A stretch of 64,000 nucleotides of DNA, from assembly GCF_002866025.1 (NCBI RefSeq), contig NZ_LNDE01000001.1:248001-312000 (forward strand), given 5' to 3'. The position numbers were made by a program, and so were the translations under genes. Numbering within the stretch: position 1 is the first letter of the stretch; every line of letters starts with the position of its first letter. The notes under the pieces were generated by a model. It ran no database searches. It was given only the letters and a program-made list of their open reading frames with translations, and was not told the origin of the DNA. The stretch comes from Thermotoga sp. KOL6. GTDB lineage: Bacteria > Thermotogota > Thermotogae > Thermotogales > Thermotogaceae. Positions 15,900 to 24,738 of this stretch are shown here, in pieces.

Positions 15900-17846
15900 T
15901 CATCTCACTTCCCACACTTCCACGAGATCCGGAGGTATTCTATCGATGAAATTTTCTCCGCTTCTCATGATGAATCTGTTTCCGCGGTAAGGATAAGAAG
16001 TACCGGCGATTTGATAGGATATGTAAAGGTGTTCTTTTGCCCTTGTTATGGCTACGTAAAAGATTCTTTCTTCTTCATCTAAGTTTCCTTCCACAATCGC
16101 AAAATAATTCGGGAAGTCACCCGGATTTACCGACACAACAAAAACAACTCTCCATTCGAGACCCTTTGCCTGATGAACAGTTGTTAAAGTAATCTTTCCT
16201 TCCCTCTGAAAAACATCTCTTTGAATCTCCACATCCTCTGTCACCGCAAGATCTGTCAAAAATTCCTCTAAATTTCTGTAGCGGGATGCGATCTCGATAA
16301 GCCTTTCAATATCCATTTCCCTTTCTCGGTAATCTGGATACCTTGCTTCAAGATACTCGGCGTAGAATGTTGAGAGAACGTGCTCGATCATTTCACCGGG
16401 CTGATCTAGTTGTTTCAAATGGTTCAAAATATCCACGAATTTCGTATATTCCCCTGAAAAATTCACCTTTCTTAACTCGTTGAAAGGATCCAATTCCTCT
16501 TCCACATAAGCACTCGCAAGATCTGCTATTTTGGAAGCCGTCCTGTCACCAATTCCATAGAAAAGTTTTGCAGCTCTCAACCAAGCGGATTTATCTCTCG
16601 GATTTTGAACGATCCTGAGGAACGCAAGAATATCCTTTACATGAGCACTTTCGGTGAACCTCGGTCCAGAAAGCACACGATAATCTATTTTACTTCTGGC
16701 AAGCTCCATCTGGAGCTCCAAAGAATGAGAATGCGATCTGTACAGTACTGCTATTTCTTCAGGTTTGAATCCTTCCTCAAAGAGTTCTAATATCCTTTGA
16801 GAGACGAACCTGGCCTCTTCGTATCTGTCCCACGTCTTAACAACAACCGGCTTCATTCCATCTTTCTTTACGGGTTTCAACTCTTTGGGAACCGACCTGG
16901 ATGGAAGCATAGCATTTATGAATTTCACTATGTTCTCTGTGCTTCTGTAATTTGTTTGGATCTTGAAAATTTTGGTATCAGGTGTTTTGATGAAATCTTC
17001 CACATTCTCGTACCTAGCACCTCGAAAAGAATAAATGCTCTGTGCATCATCCCCAACAGCAAGAATGTTACCGTGTTTCGAAGACAATTGTTCGATCATC
17101 CTGTACTGTACGTAATTCGTATCCTGAAACTCATCGACAAGAATCCACAGAAATCTTTCAGCTTCTCTCTTACGTATTTCTTCATGTTCTTCAAAAAGCC
17201 TATACGCATAGAATAGTAGATCTTCGTAATCCACAACGTTTTGTGAACGTTTCTCTTGTTCGTAAAGTTCAAAAATTTCCGCTATCTCTTCCTTGTGATC
17301 GAGAAACTTTGGATTTTTAACGATGATACTTTCTCTCAAAGATTTCAGAGTGTTCTTCATGTAAGAATATATTGACATGAGAACCGAAGGTTGAGGGAAG
17401 TTTCTTCTTTCTTCCTTGTTTTTCTTTTCAAGAAATTTGCTTCTTGCATGCCTCATCAAGCTTTCTGCGTCCTCTCTGTCCAAGATAGAATAGTTTCTCT
17501 CCAAACCAACATAGGGTGCATATTTCCTCAAAAAATAATTGCTTACGTGATGGAATGTACCCGCGAGCATGTTAGAAAGTTCCTTTCCCGTTACCGCCTT
17601 TGCCCTTTCAACCATTTCTCTAGCCGCTGCCCGAGTAAACGTAACAAGCATGATTCTGGATGGATCTATTCCACACGCCAAAAGATAGGCGATTTTATAA
17701 GTAATAACGCGGGTCTTCCCCGAACCTGGACCCGCTATCACTATACATCTTCCCTTCGACTCAACAACTGCCTTTCTTTGCTCTTCGTCCAATTCTCTCA
17801 GAAACGAAAGATCTGATTCTCGAGGTTTTATTCTGTACTCTTTCAT
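15900..17846 (-). CDS. UvrD/Rep/PcrA-type superfamily 1 DNA helicase
   Basis: A 648-residue 3'-5' SF1A helicase acting in DNA repair or replication restart. Motifs in order: Q-motif region 'LDEEQRKAVVES', Walker A 'IAGPGSGKTRV' (about 37-47), 'TFTRAAAREM', Walker B 'ILVDEFQDTN', motif III 'GDDAQSIYSFRGA', motif IV 'QTNYRS', motif V 'TTVHQAKGLEW' and motif VI 'YVAITRAKEHLY'. At 648 residues it is somewhat shorter than UvrD/PcrA (about 720) and lacks a long C-terminal tail. The ATG start at 17846 follows GAGGTGGAG. It is the last gene of the ychF-PAP2-helicase group. Confidence 0.95.
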   Translation of the reverse strand: MKEYRIKPRESDLSFLRELDEEQRKAVVESKGRCIVIAGPGSGKTRVITYKIAYLLACGIDPSRIMLVTFTRAAAREMVERAKAVTGKELSNMLAGTFHHVSNYFLRKYAPYVGLERNYSILDREDAESLMRHARSKFLEKKNKEERRNFPQPSVLMSIYSYMKNTLKSLRESIIVKNPKFLDHKEEIAEIFELYEQEKRSQNVVDYEDLLFYAYRLFEEHEEIRKREAERFLWILVDEFQDTNYVQYRMIEQLSSKHGNILAVGDDAQSIYSFRGARYENVEDFIKTPDTKIFKIQTNYRSTENIVKFINAMLPSRSVPKELKPVKKDGMKPVVVKTWDRYEEARFVSQRILELFEEGFKPEEIAVLYRSHSHSLELQMELARSKIDYRVLSGPRFTESAHVKDILAFLRIVQNPRDKSAWLRAAKLFYGIGDRTASKIADLASAYVEEELDPFNELRKVNFSGEYTKFVDILNHLKQLDQPGEMIEHVLSTFYAEYLEARYPDYREREMDIERLIEIASRYRNLEEFLTDLAVTEDVEIQRDVFQREGKITLTTVHQAKGLEWRVVFVVSVNPGDFPNYFAIVEGNLDEEERIFYVAITRAKEHLYISYQIAGTSYPYRGNRFIMRSGENFIDRIPPDLVEVWEVR

Positions 17847-17855
17847 TGCTCCACC

Positions 17856-18224
17856 TCACCAAAGATGAAGACGCGCCGGAAAAAGATAAGCAACAAGCAT
17901 ACCCAATCCCAATCCCGCAAGGGCCTCTAACAAATTATGCCCCAAATCTTTCTTCACAGCTGGCCTTAAAACGATAGCGTCCATGAATACGATTATAAGA
18001 AAGATAGAAGCAATCGAAGTGTAAGGAGAATCGAAACCCGTATTTCGCGCAAGTGACCAAGCAAGACCAGATACGGTGGCAACGTGACCACTGGGCATTC
18101 CACCGTAACTTTTCAACATTTTCACGTCTCTTTTGATCAAAAATTTTATGAACTGTGCCAGAAGGAAAGATACAACAGCCGTTGTGAACGGCGTGCTGCG
18201 GAAGACTTTCCAAACATCAAGCAC
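17856..18224 (-). CDS. Divergent PAP2-family membrane protein (DUF212/YuiD-like)
   Basis: A small (122-residue) membrane protein of the divergent PAP2 family. It contains the PAP2-like motif 'GGMPSGHVATVSGLAWSLA' at about 41-59, then 'VFMDAIVLRPAV' and a C-terminal 'LLEALAGLGLGMLVAYLF'. About four membrane segments are present. By family it may be a lipid or polyprenyl phosphatase, but activity is unproven for this subfamily. The GTG start overlaps the ychF stop by 8 bases (GTGCTTGA) and has no ribosome site of its own at normal distance, so it probably depends on coupled translation. Confidence 0.88.
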   Translation of the reverse strand: MLDVWKVFRSTPFTTAVVSFLLAQFIKFLIKRDVKMLKSYGGMPSGHVATVSGLAWSLARNTGFDSPYTSIASIFLIIVFMDAIVLRPAVKKDLGHNLLEALAGLGLGMLVAYLFPARLHLW

Positions 18225-19299
18225 GGAATAAGAAATGAATCACATCCCCCTCTCTTAGAACGTAATCTTTTCCATGAGTTTCAACGGCTCCAGATTCACG
18301 TGCTTTTTTGAGAGAGCCGTACTCGAGGTATTTTTCGAAAGAAATTACCTCTACCTTCACAAAGCCTTTTTGTATATCGCTATGAATAAGTCCTGCTGCT
18401 TCGTAAGCGGTAGTTCCCCGCTTCGCAGTCCAGCATTTTGCTTCGTTATGTGTGGCCGTTAAAAATCTTATAAGATCGAGAAGTTTGAGAACCTTTTCGA
18501 AGAACTCCTTTTTCTTGTCACCATCGAGATTGTATTCCTCACGAAAAAGTTTTGCTTCTTCCTCCGGTAGAACTTTTAACTCTTCCTCCAGTTTCACATT
18601 TATTATAATGTACTCTTCATCCCTCTCTTTAATTATATCCTCTATGGTTCTTTTCTTTTCATCGTTCAATTCATCAACGTTGAAGACGAGTATTTGTGGT
18701 TTATCCGTTAAAAGAAAGAGTGAACGAACGATATTTTTCTCGAACTCGTCGTGTCTTGGAAACTTTGCGGCTCTTTTTCCTTGGGAGAGGAATTCTTTGA
18801 GTTCCTTTAGAAGTTCAACCTCTCTTCTGGCGTCTTTATCTCCTGCCCTTGCTACTTTGAAGCGTTTTTCCAATCGTTTCTCCACGGTTTCTAAATCTTT
18901 CAATATAAGTTCTGTTTCCACTATTTCTATATCTCTTTTTGGATCCACATTTTGATAAGGATGTGAAACTCTCTCATCGTTGAACATACGAACAACATGA
19001 GCTATGACATCCACTTTGCTTATATGATCAAGAAATTGATTTCCCAATCCTTCACCCTTGCTTGCTCCTTTTACGAGACCAGCTATATCAACTATTTCCA
19101 CAAAGGGATGAACTATTTTTTTTGAACCTTCGTTTTTCGCTAATATCTCTATTCTGTTGTCTGGAACAACGAGGATCCCAACATTTGGTTCTATCGTACA
19201 AAAAGGGAAACTTTCCGCAGGAACGTTGTTTTCAGTTAGGAAATTGAAGAAAGATGATTTCCCTGCATTCGGAAGTCCTACAATTCCCACCCTCTCCAA
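18217..19299 (-). CDS. ychF: Ribosome-associated GTPase/ATPase YchF (OLA1 family)
   Basis: A universal Obg-related P-loop NTPase that binds ribosomes. The 360 residues match the family. G1 is 'GLPNAGKSSFFN' (about 8-19), G3 is 'DIAGLVKGASKGEGLGNQFL', and the G4 region near 'ILVFNVDE' departs from NKxD, as expected for YchF, which prefers ATP. A helical domain (about 125-200) follows, and a C-terminal TGS domain ends with 'HGKDYVLREGDVIHFLF'. The start is TTG 19299, 7 bases after a GAGG site that overlaps the upstream stop region. Confidence 0.95.
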   Translation of the reverse strand: MERVGIVGLPNAGKSSFFNFLTENNVPAESFPFCTIEPNVGILVVPDNRIEILAKNEGSKKIVHPFVEIVDIAGLVKGASKGEGLGNQFLDHISKVDVIAHVVRMFNDERVSHPYQNVDPKRDIEIVETELILKDLETVEKRLEKRFKVARAGDKDARREVELLKELKEFLSQGKRAAKFPRHDEFEKNIVRSLFLLTDKPQILVFNVDELNDEKKRTIEDIIKERDEEYIIINVKLEEELKVLPEEEAKLFREEYNLDGDKKKEFFEKVLKLLDLIRFLTATHNEAKCWTAKRGTTAYEAAGLIHSDIQKGFVKVEVISFEKYLEYGSLKKARESGAVETHGKDYVLREGDVIHFLFRA

Positions 19300-19308
19300 G
19301 TTATCACC

Positions 19309-19746
19309 TCAGTACTCGTCTTCCTCGTCGTAGAAGTCTTCCTCGTCTTCCTCGTAAAAATCTTCCTCGTTGAAAAGATCGAAATCTTCATCTTCTTCGA
19401 AATCTTCTTCTTCCTCTTCAAATTCCTCAGTTTTTCTCTCTGTTTCTGTTTGATGAATAGATAACGGTTTCCTTGGATCCAGCATTCCATCGAAAACTTT
19501 CCTTTCCTTACCGTTGACTACAAGATATCCCTCTGCTTTGGCGGGTTTCCCATAAGCACTTATTACCAACATTATAAGTTCTTCGTCCACGTCGTGACCC
19601 GGTTTTGAAACAATAACGAGTGTGTCACCATCGTAATGAAGCTCGTTATGTACTTTCTCGGCATGACTTTGAATCTTCTTGTTTTTGAGTATTTCCTGAG
19701 CGGCCTCCTGATCAATGTGCACCCTCAAAATGTACCTGAAATCCAC
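19309..19746 (-). CDS. Uncharacterised protein with very acidic C-terminal tail
   Basis: I do not recognise a named family. Residues 1-95 form a mixed alpha/beta domain (starts MDFRYILRVHIDQEAAQ, contains 'LVIVSKPGHDVDEELIMLVI'). The last 50 or so residues are almost only Glu, Asp, Phe and Tyr (runs such as 'EEDFYDEEDEY'), a disordered polyacidic tail. I prefer GTG 19746, 8 bases after AAGGGGAG, over GTG 19755, which abuts that site; this gives 145 residues. It is the first gene of the unit with ychF, under a near-consensus promoter. A ribosome-linked or basic-partner-binding role would fit the tail and neighbour, but that is speculation. Confidence 0.85.
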   Translation of the reverse strand: MDFRYILRVHIDQEAAQEILKNKKIQSHAEKVHNELHYDGDTLVIVSKPGHDVDEELIMLVISAYGKPAKAEGYLVVNGKERKVFDGMLDPRKPLSIHQTETERKTEEFEEEEEDFEEDEDFDLFNEEDFYEEDEEDFYDEEDEY

Positions 19747-19786
19747 GTTCTTCACTCCCCTTCAGAAATTCTTTTACGCTTTTCGA

Positions 19787-19814
19787 ATTATACAGTAGAA
19801 GCATTAAAAGTCAA
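19787..19814 (-). promoter_or_regulatory. Promoter of the acidic protein-ychF-PAP2-helicase unit
   Basis: Minus-strand -35 TTGACT (19809-19814) and -10 TATAAT (19787-19792) with a 16-base spacer, ending about 40 bases before the GTG start. It is divergent from the tRNA promoter. Confidence 0.75.
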
Positions 19815-19823
19815 GAGACTAAG

Positions 19824-19870
19824 TTGTTAAACCATTGTCCGCTTTATAATCACCATGGTTATGATATAAT
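19824..19870 (+). promoter_or_regulatory. Promoter region of tRNA-Pro
   Basis: Two TATAAT boxes precede the tRNA: 19845-19850 (with TTGTTA at 19824-19829, 15-base spacer) and 19865-19870 (12 bases before the mature 5' end, weak -35). Between them lies an imperfect inverted repeat around ACCATGGT. Which one is used cannot be told from sequence. Confidence 0.55.
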
Positions 19871-19881
19871 AACAAAGGTCC

Positions 19882-19958
19882 CGGGGAGTAGCTCAGACGG
19901 CCAGAGCGCCAGAATCGGGATCTGGAGGTCGCGGGTTCAAGTCCCGCCTCCCCGACCA
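19882..19958 (+). tRNA. tRNA-Pro (anticodon CGG)
   Basis: A 77-nt cloverleaf with encoded CCA. Acceptor arms CGGGGAG and CTCCCCG pair perfectly, and the discriminator A is followed by CCA. The anticodon stem is CCAGA/TCTGG with loop ATCGGGA, giving anticodon CGG, which reads CCG (Pro). The T arm is GCGGG-TTCAAGT-CCCGC, and the D arm contains GCTCAGACGGCCAGAGC. A strong terminator follows within 5 bases, so it is a single-tRNA transcript. Confidence 0.97.
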
Positions 19959-19962
19959 AACG

Positions 19963-19995
19963 CGGGAGCTTATGCTCCCGTTTTTCTGTTTTTTT
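19963..19995 (+). terminator. Rho-independent terminator of tRNA-Pro
   Basis: Stem CGGGAGC (19963-19969), loop TTAT, GCTCCCG (19974-19980), followed by a T-rich run TTTTTCTGTTTTTTT. Confidence 0.93.
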
Positions 19996-20072
19996 CAAAG
20001 AGTTTACCTCGAATGTAATTTTCATTCATGATAAAAATATAGAATTTTCAAAAAGGGTGGGGAGGCGAGTAT

Positions 20073-20765
20073 GTGGTCTACGAAGGTAAAACAAAAATTG
20101 TTAGGATCGTCGGCGATCATGCTTTAATTGAATTCAAAGATGATATTACCGCCGGCGATGGTTTGAAACACGATGTTATATTGAACAAAGGCTCTATCTG
20201 CGCAGAAATAACCGCCATTCTTATGAATTTTCTCTCCGAAAAAGGGATCAAAACCCACCTCGTTGAATTCCTACCGCCAAATATATTAAAAACCGTTCCC
20301 CTGAAAATGTTCCCTCTCGAAGTTGTGGTGAGACTAAAAAAGGCAGGATCCTTTGTAAAGAGATACGGGGGAGTAGAAGGAGAAGAGCTACCGTTTCCTC
20401 TAGTTGAGTTCTTCATAAAAGACGACGAAAGACACGATCCTATGGTGTGTTTTGATCACTTAGAAATTTTGGGTATCTCTACCAAAAAACAAGCAGAGGA
20501 AATGAAAGAAATCTCCATAAAAGCGACTCTTGTTCTGAAAGAGTTTTTCGAAAAGGGTGATTTTGAGTTGTGGGATATAAAGTACGAATTTGGTCTCAGC
20601 AAAGATGGACAAATAATATTAGGAGATGAAATTTCGCCGGATACATTCCGATTGAGAAAAAAAGGAGAGATCTTCGATAAAGACGTTTACAGGAGGAATC
20701 TTGGAGATCCCATGAAAAAATACGAGGAGGTGCTGGAACTTTGCAGATCTTTAAGTTCGCAGTAG
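20073..20765 (+). CDS. purC: Phosphoribosylaminoimidazole-succinocarboxamide synthase (SAICAR synthetase)
   Basis: This enzyme joins CAIR and aspartate with ATP to give SAICAR in purine synthesis. At 230 residues it is the typical short bacterial form. 'YEGKTKIV' at the N-terminus is the ATP-binding strand, 'VVVRLKKAGSFVKRYGG' and 'DEISPDTFRL' are family signatures. The GTG start at 20073 lies 7 bases after GGGGAGG; the ATG at 20071 is out of frame. It is the first gene of the pur operon. The 77 bases between the tRNA terminator and this gene are too short for a known purine riboswitch and none is seen. Confidence 0.96.
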   Translation: MVYEGKTKIVRIVGDHALIEFKDDITAGDGLKHDVILNKGSICAEITAILMNFLSEKGIKTHLVEFLPPNILKTVPLKMFPLEVVVRLKKAGSFVKRYGGVEGEELPFPLVEFFIKDDERHDPMVCFDHLEILGISTKKQAEEMKEISIKATLVLKEFFEKGDFELWDIKYEFGLSKDGQIILGDEISPDTFRLRKKGEIFDKDVYRRNLGDPMKKYEEVLELCRSLSSQ

Positions 20766-20989
20766 ACGTTCAGTACAAGAGCAACGTTAGAGATCCTCGT
20801 GGAGAAACCATTGAGCGTGTTCTCAGAGAAGAGAAAAACTTACCCGTCAAAAAGTTGAGACTAGGAAAATCCATTCATTTGGAAGTAGAAGCAGAAAACA
20901 AAGAGAAAGCCTATGAAATCGTTAAAAAAGCTTGTGAAGAACTTTTGGTAAACCCCGTTGTAGAAGAGTATGAGGTGAGGGAACTGTGA
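20741..20989 (+). CDS. purS: Phosphoribosylformylglycinamidine synthase subunit PurS
   Basis: An 82-residue small subunit that bridges PurQ and the short PurL in the FGAM synthetase complex and channels ammonia. It has the PurS pattern 'FAVDVQYKSNVRDPRGETI' near the N-terminus and 'LRLGKSIHLEVEAENKEKA'. The start is TTG 20741, 10 bases after GAGGAGG, within the end of purC (25-base overlap). Its presence fits the split PurQ/PurS/PurL type of bacteria without the large single-chain enzyme. Confidence 0.95.
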   Translation: MQIFKFAVDVQYKSNVRDPRGETIERVLREEKNLPVKKLRLGKSIHLEVEAENKEKAYEIVKKACEELLVNPVVEEYEVREL

Positions 20990-21627
20990 GACCGAGAGCT
21001 TGTGTTGTAGTTTATCCTGGATCCAACTGTGATAGGGATGCTTATCACGCGTTGGAAATAAACGGATTTGAACCGAAGTTTGTGGGGCTAGATGATAGGT
21101 TGGACGATTATGAATTGATAATTCTTCCCGGGGGATTTTCCTATGGGGACTATCTCAGGCCCGGGGCTGTTGCAGCAAGAGAAAAGATTTCATATGAAAT
21201 AGAAAAAGCCGCTGAAAAAGGGAAGTTGATAATGGGCATATGCAACGGTTTTCAAATACTCATAGAAATGGGATTATTGAAAGGGGCTCTTCTTCAAAAT
21301 TCCTCTGGAAAATTCATATGCAAGTGGGTTGATTTGGTCGTCGAAGACACAGAAAACCCCTTCACAAACGCTTTCTATCCTGGTGAGATAATAAAAATCC
21401 CGATAGCTCACGGATTCGGAAGATACGTAAAGGTAGAAAATGTGAACGTCGTCCTTCGATATGTTGAAGATGTAAACGGATCTGATGAACGAATAGCAGG
21501 TATTCTAAACGAAGAAAAGAACGTTTTTGGTTTGATGCCCCACCCAGAAAGAGCCATTGAACAGCTCATCGGTGGAGAAGACGGTGTAAAGGTTTTCCAA
21601 TCCATTCTCAATTATCTGAAGAGGTGA
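20986..21627 (+). CDS. purQ: Phosphoribosylformylglycinamidine synthase glutaminase subunit PurQ
   Basis: Class I glutamine amidotransferase subunit, 213 residues. The catalytic Cys is in 'GICNGFQIL' (about residue 86), the His-x-Glu is in 'LMPHPERAIE' near 193-195, and 'LPGGFSYGDYLRPGA' is conserved in PurQ. It starts at GTG 20986, overlapping the purS stop (GTGA). It supplies ammonia to PurL. Confidence 0.97.
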   Translation: MRPRACVVVYPGSNCDRDAYHALEINGFEPKFVGLDDRLDDYELIILPGGFSYGDYLRPGAVAAREKISYEIEKAAEKGKLIMGICNGFQILIEMGLLKGALLQNSSGKFICKWVDLVVEDTENPFTNAFYPGEIIKIPIAHGFGRYVKVENVNVVLRYVEDVNGSDERIAGILNEEKNVFGLMPHPERAIEQLIGGEDGVKVFQSILNYLKR

Positions 21628-23438
21628 TGAAATTGAGATATCTGGACATCTTGGAGAAGGAGCTTGGCAGGAAGCCTTCCTTCGTCGAACTTCAAGCGTT
21701 TTCTGTTATGTGGAGTGAACATTGTGGCTATTCTCACACGAAGAAGTACATAAGGAGATTGCCGAAGACTGGTTTCGAAGGAAATGCTGGGGTTGTGAAT
21801 CTGGACGAATATTATTCGATCGCTTTCAAGATAGAGAGTCACAACCATCCAAGTGCTATTGAACCTTACAACGGAGCAGCAACAGGTGTTGGTGGAATAA
21901 TCAGGGATGTTTTGGCAATGGGAGCTCGACCCACGGCAATATTCGATTCCCTACACATGTCTCGGATGATCGATGGAATAATAGAAGGAATAGCCGATTA
22001 CGGGAATTCCATAGGCGTACCAACAGTGGGGGGAGAGCTAAGAATATCTCCTCTGTATGCACATAACCCTCTTGTAAACGTACTCGCTGCTGGCGTTGTA
22101 AAAAACAACATGCTGATCGATTCCAAAGCTATCAGACCCGGCCAAGTTATTGTGATCTTTGGAGGAGCAACTGGGAGAGATGGTATTCATGGAGCGTCTT
22201 TTGCTTCTGAAGATCTAACAGGAGAAAAAGCAACAAAACTCTCGATACAAGTTGGTGATCCATTCGCTGAAAAAATGCTGATAGAAGCTTTCCTGAAGAT
22301 GGTAGAGGAAGGTCTCGTCGAAGGGGCACAGGATCTCGGAGCAGGTGGCGTACTATCTGCCACATCGGAGCTTGTGGCCAAGGGAAATCTCGGTGCTATC
22401 GTTCATCTCGATCGTGTCCCCTTGAGGGAACCTAACATGGAACCTTGGGAAATTCTCATAAGTGAAAGTCAAGAGAGAATGGCAGTGGTGACATCACCCT
22501 CCAAAGTAGACAGAATACTGGAAATAGCTAAAGAGCATTTACTGTTTGGAAACGTTGTGGCAGAAGTAGTGAAAGAACCGATTTATAGGGTTCTCTACGA
22601 AGATAGGCTCGTAATGGAAGTCCCCGTTCAACTGCTTGCAAACGCCCCGGAGGAAGAAGCACTCGACTACACTCCTGGAGATTTACCAAAATTCAAAAGA
22701 GTGGAGTTCGAGGACGTTAACGCAAGAGAAGTTTTTGAGCAATACGATTACATGGTAGGAACAGACACTGTTCTTCCACCTGGTTTCGGAACGGCTGTAA
22801 TGAGAATAAAGAGAAACAGCGGTTATTCCCTCGTCACACACAGCAGAGCGGATTTGGCCTTACAAGATGTGTACTGGGGAACGTTCATTGCTGTGCTTGA
22901 AAGTGTGAGAAAAACGTTAAGTGTTGGAGCAGATCCACTGGCCATCACCAACTGTATAAATTACGGAGATCCTGATGAAGATCCGGTCGGTCTTTCGGCT
23001 ATGATGAGAGCTCTGAAAAATGCATGTGAATTTACCAATGTGCCAGTTGCCTCTGGAAATGCTTCTCTCTATAACACATACCAAGGAAAACCCATACCCC
23101 CTACCCTCGTGATAGGTATGCTTGGTAAAGTGGACCCCCAGAGAGTTTCTATACCCAAACCTTCGAAGATCTTTGCAGTAGGGTGGCCGGATTTCGACTT
23201 GGAGAGAGAAAAAAAGCTTTGGGAAACCATAAAGAATCTCGTTGGTAGCGGAGCATTTGTACTTGCCTCTTCCCAACTCCTGACCAAAACACATGTGGAG
23301 ACATTCAAAGAATACGGTTTGAAAGTAAACGTAAAACTTCCAAAAGTAGAACCAGCCCATCAAACTGTGCTCGTGTTTTCCACTAGCAAACCATCGGTTG
23401 ATATCCCTATGAAAGAAGTAGGAACTCTTTCGAGGTGA
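21627..23438 (+). CDS. purL: Phosphoribosylformylglycinamidine synthase, small-type PurL
   Basis: The catalytic subunit that converts FGAR to FGAM with ATP. ATG 21627 gives 603 residues, the short PurL length (T. maritima PurL is the same size as remembered). The GTG at 21624 sits in the ribosome site and is not preferred. Conserved parts: 'MWSEHCGYSHTKKYIRRLP', 'KIESHNHPSAIEPYNGAATGVGG' (catalytic His, Mg sites), 'GAQDLGAGG' and 'ASGNASLYN'. The stop of purQ overlaps the start. Confidence 0.97.
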   Translation: MKLRYLDILEKELGRKPSFVELQAFSVMWSEHCGYSHTKKYIRRLPKTGFEGNAGVVNLDEYYSIAFKIESHNHPSAIEPYNGAATGVGGIIRDVLAMGARPTAIFDSLHMSRMIDGIIEGIADYGNSIGVPTVGGELRISPLYAHNPLVNVLAAGVVKNNMLIDSKAIRPGQVIVIFGGATGRDGIHGASFASEDLTGEKATKLSIQVGDPFAEKMLIEAFLKMVEEGLVEGAQDLGAGGVLSATSELVAKGNLGAIVHLDRVPLREPNMEPWEILISESQERMAVVTSPSKVDRILEIAKEHLLFGNVVAEVVKEPIYRVLYEDRLVMEVPVQLLANAPEEEALDYTPGDLPKFKRVEFEDVNAREVFEQYDYMVGTDTVLPPGFGTAVMRIKRNSGYSLVTHSRADLALQDVYWGTFIAVLESVRKTLSVGADPLAITNCINYGDPDEDPVGLSAMMRALKNACEFTNVPVASGNASLYNTYQGKPIPPTLVIGMLGKVDPQRVSIPKPSKIFAVGWPDFDLEREKKLWETIKNLVGSGAFVLASSQLLTKTHVETFKEYGLKVNVKLPKVEPAHQTVLVFSTSKPSVDIPMKEVGTLSR

Positions 23439-23442
23439 TAAC

Positions 23443-24738
23443 GTGTGCGGAATCGCTGGTGTATGGAATGTGAAAGACGCTTTTTCCGTGCTCCATGATG
23501 TACTATTGGGCCTTCAACACAGAGGTCAGGAGAGCGTAGGGATTGTAGTTGATGGCTTCAAAACGATAAAGGGAAAAGGTCTCGTGGACACGGTGTTGAC
23601 GGAAGATAAATGGGAAGATGCAGAGAAAGGAATAGGACACGTGAGATATTCCACTGCCGGTTCTCTTGAGGACATTCAACCTATTCTCGCTTTCACGAAA
23701 AAAGGAAGACTCGCCGTGGCACACAACGGCAATATTCCAAATGCAGACAAATGGATAGATTTGCTCCATGAGAAAGGAGCTGTTTTTCAAAGTACCTTGG
23801 ATTCTGAAATATTCCTTCACCTTATTTCCATGAACGAAGGAGATTTAAAAAGTTCTATTGTCAAAGCGTTGAAGAAAGTACCACTCGCTTATTCCTTGTT
23901 GATACTTCACGAAGACTTTCTTGCAGCTGCACGTGATCCCTACGGCGTGCGTCCTCTCTTTTACGGAAGGTTCGACGAAGGAGTAGTAGTAGCTTCTGAA
24001 GACTCCGCACTGAGAGCCATTGGGGTAGAAGAAATAGAAGAAGTTCCTCCTGGAACGATTGTGTTTTTCACAACCGAGGGAGAAGAAAGAATAAAATTCG
24101 GCAGTCGGGGGAAGAAATTCTGTTCTTTTGAGTTTATCTATTTTGCAAGGCCAGATAGTCATTTTATGAGCCAAAGTGTTCATATTGTTCGTTACAGAAT
24201 GGGTGAAGAACTTTTCCGAGAAAATCCCATAGAAGCCGATGTGGTTGTTCCTGTTCTTGACTCTGGTCTTTCGGGAGCAATGGGGTTTTCCAACGCTTCT
24301 GGAATCCCGCTGGATATCGGCCTCATGAGAAACAGGTACGTTGGTAGAAGTTTTATTATGCCTGCGAACAGAGAAAAAATTGTGAAGAAAAAACTTGTTC
24401 CAATTGAAGATGTGATCCGCGGAAAAAGGGTCGTGGTTATCGATGATTCGATTGTCAGAGGAACGACAATGGGCATCATCGTGAAGATATTGAGAGAAGC
24501 CGGAGCAAAAGAAGTTCATGTAGGTATTCATTCCCCCCCTGTTCGATATCCCTGCTTTTATGGAATAGATACTGCGAGAAAGAAAGAACTCGTTGCGGGA
24601 GAACATGACGTAGAAGAAATTAAAAAAATTGTCAATGCAGATTCCCTCTTCTACCTTTCGTTGTCTGGTTTGAAAAAAGCCATTAGGAGGAGTGAACTGT
24701 GTGTGGCATGTTTCAACGGAGAGTACTTCCACGAATAG
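23443..24738 (+). CDS. purF: Amidophosphoribosyltransferase
   Basis: The first committed enzyme of purine synthesis: PRPP plus glutamine gives phosphoribosylamine. 431 residues. The chain begins MCGIAG, so removal of fMet exposes the N-terminal nucleophile Cys2. Ntn glutaminase features 'GLQHRGQESVGI' and 'GHVRYSTAG' follow, and the PRPP loop is 'VVVIDDSIVRGTTM' around 330. The C-terminus ends with 'SELCVACFNGEYFHE', the usual GPATase tail. GTG start, 4 bases after the purL stop. Confidence 0.97.
   Translation: MCGIAGVWNVKDAFSVLHDVLLGLQHRGQESVGIVVDGFKTIKGKGLVDTVLTEDKWEDAEKGIGHVRYSTAGSLEDIQPILAFTKKGRLAVAHNGNIPNADKWIDLLHEKGAVFQSTLDSEIFLHLISMNEGDLKSSIVKALKKVPLAYSLLILHEDFLAAARDPYGVRPLFYGRFDEGVVVASEDSALRAIGVEEIEEVPPGTIVFFTTEGEERIKFGSRGKKFCSFEFIYFARPDSHFMSQSVHIVRYRMGEELFRENPIEADVVVPVLDSGLSGAMGFSNASGIPLDIGLMRNRYVGRSFIMPANREKIVKKKLVPIEDVIRGKRVVVIDDSIVRGTTMGIIVKILREAGAKEVHVGIHSPPVRYPCFYGIDTARKKELVAGEHDVEEIKKIVNADSLFYLSLSGLKKAIRRSELCVACFNGEYFHE

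Noticed and set aside
19996-20072. Purine or other riboswitch ahead of purC
   Set aside because: The space is only about 77 bases, AT-rich, without the paired loops of a purine aptamer and without a second terminator.
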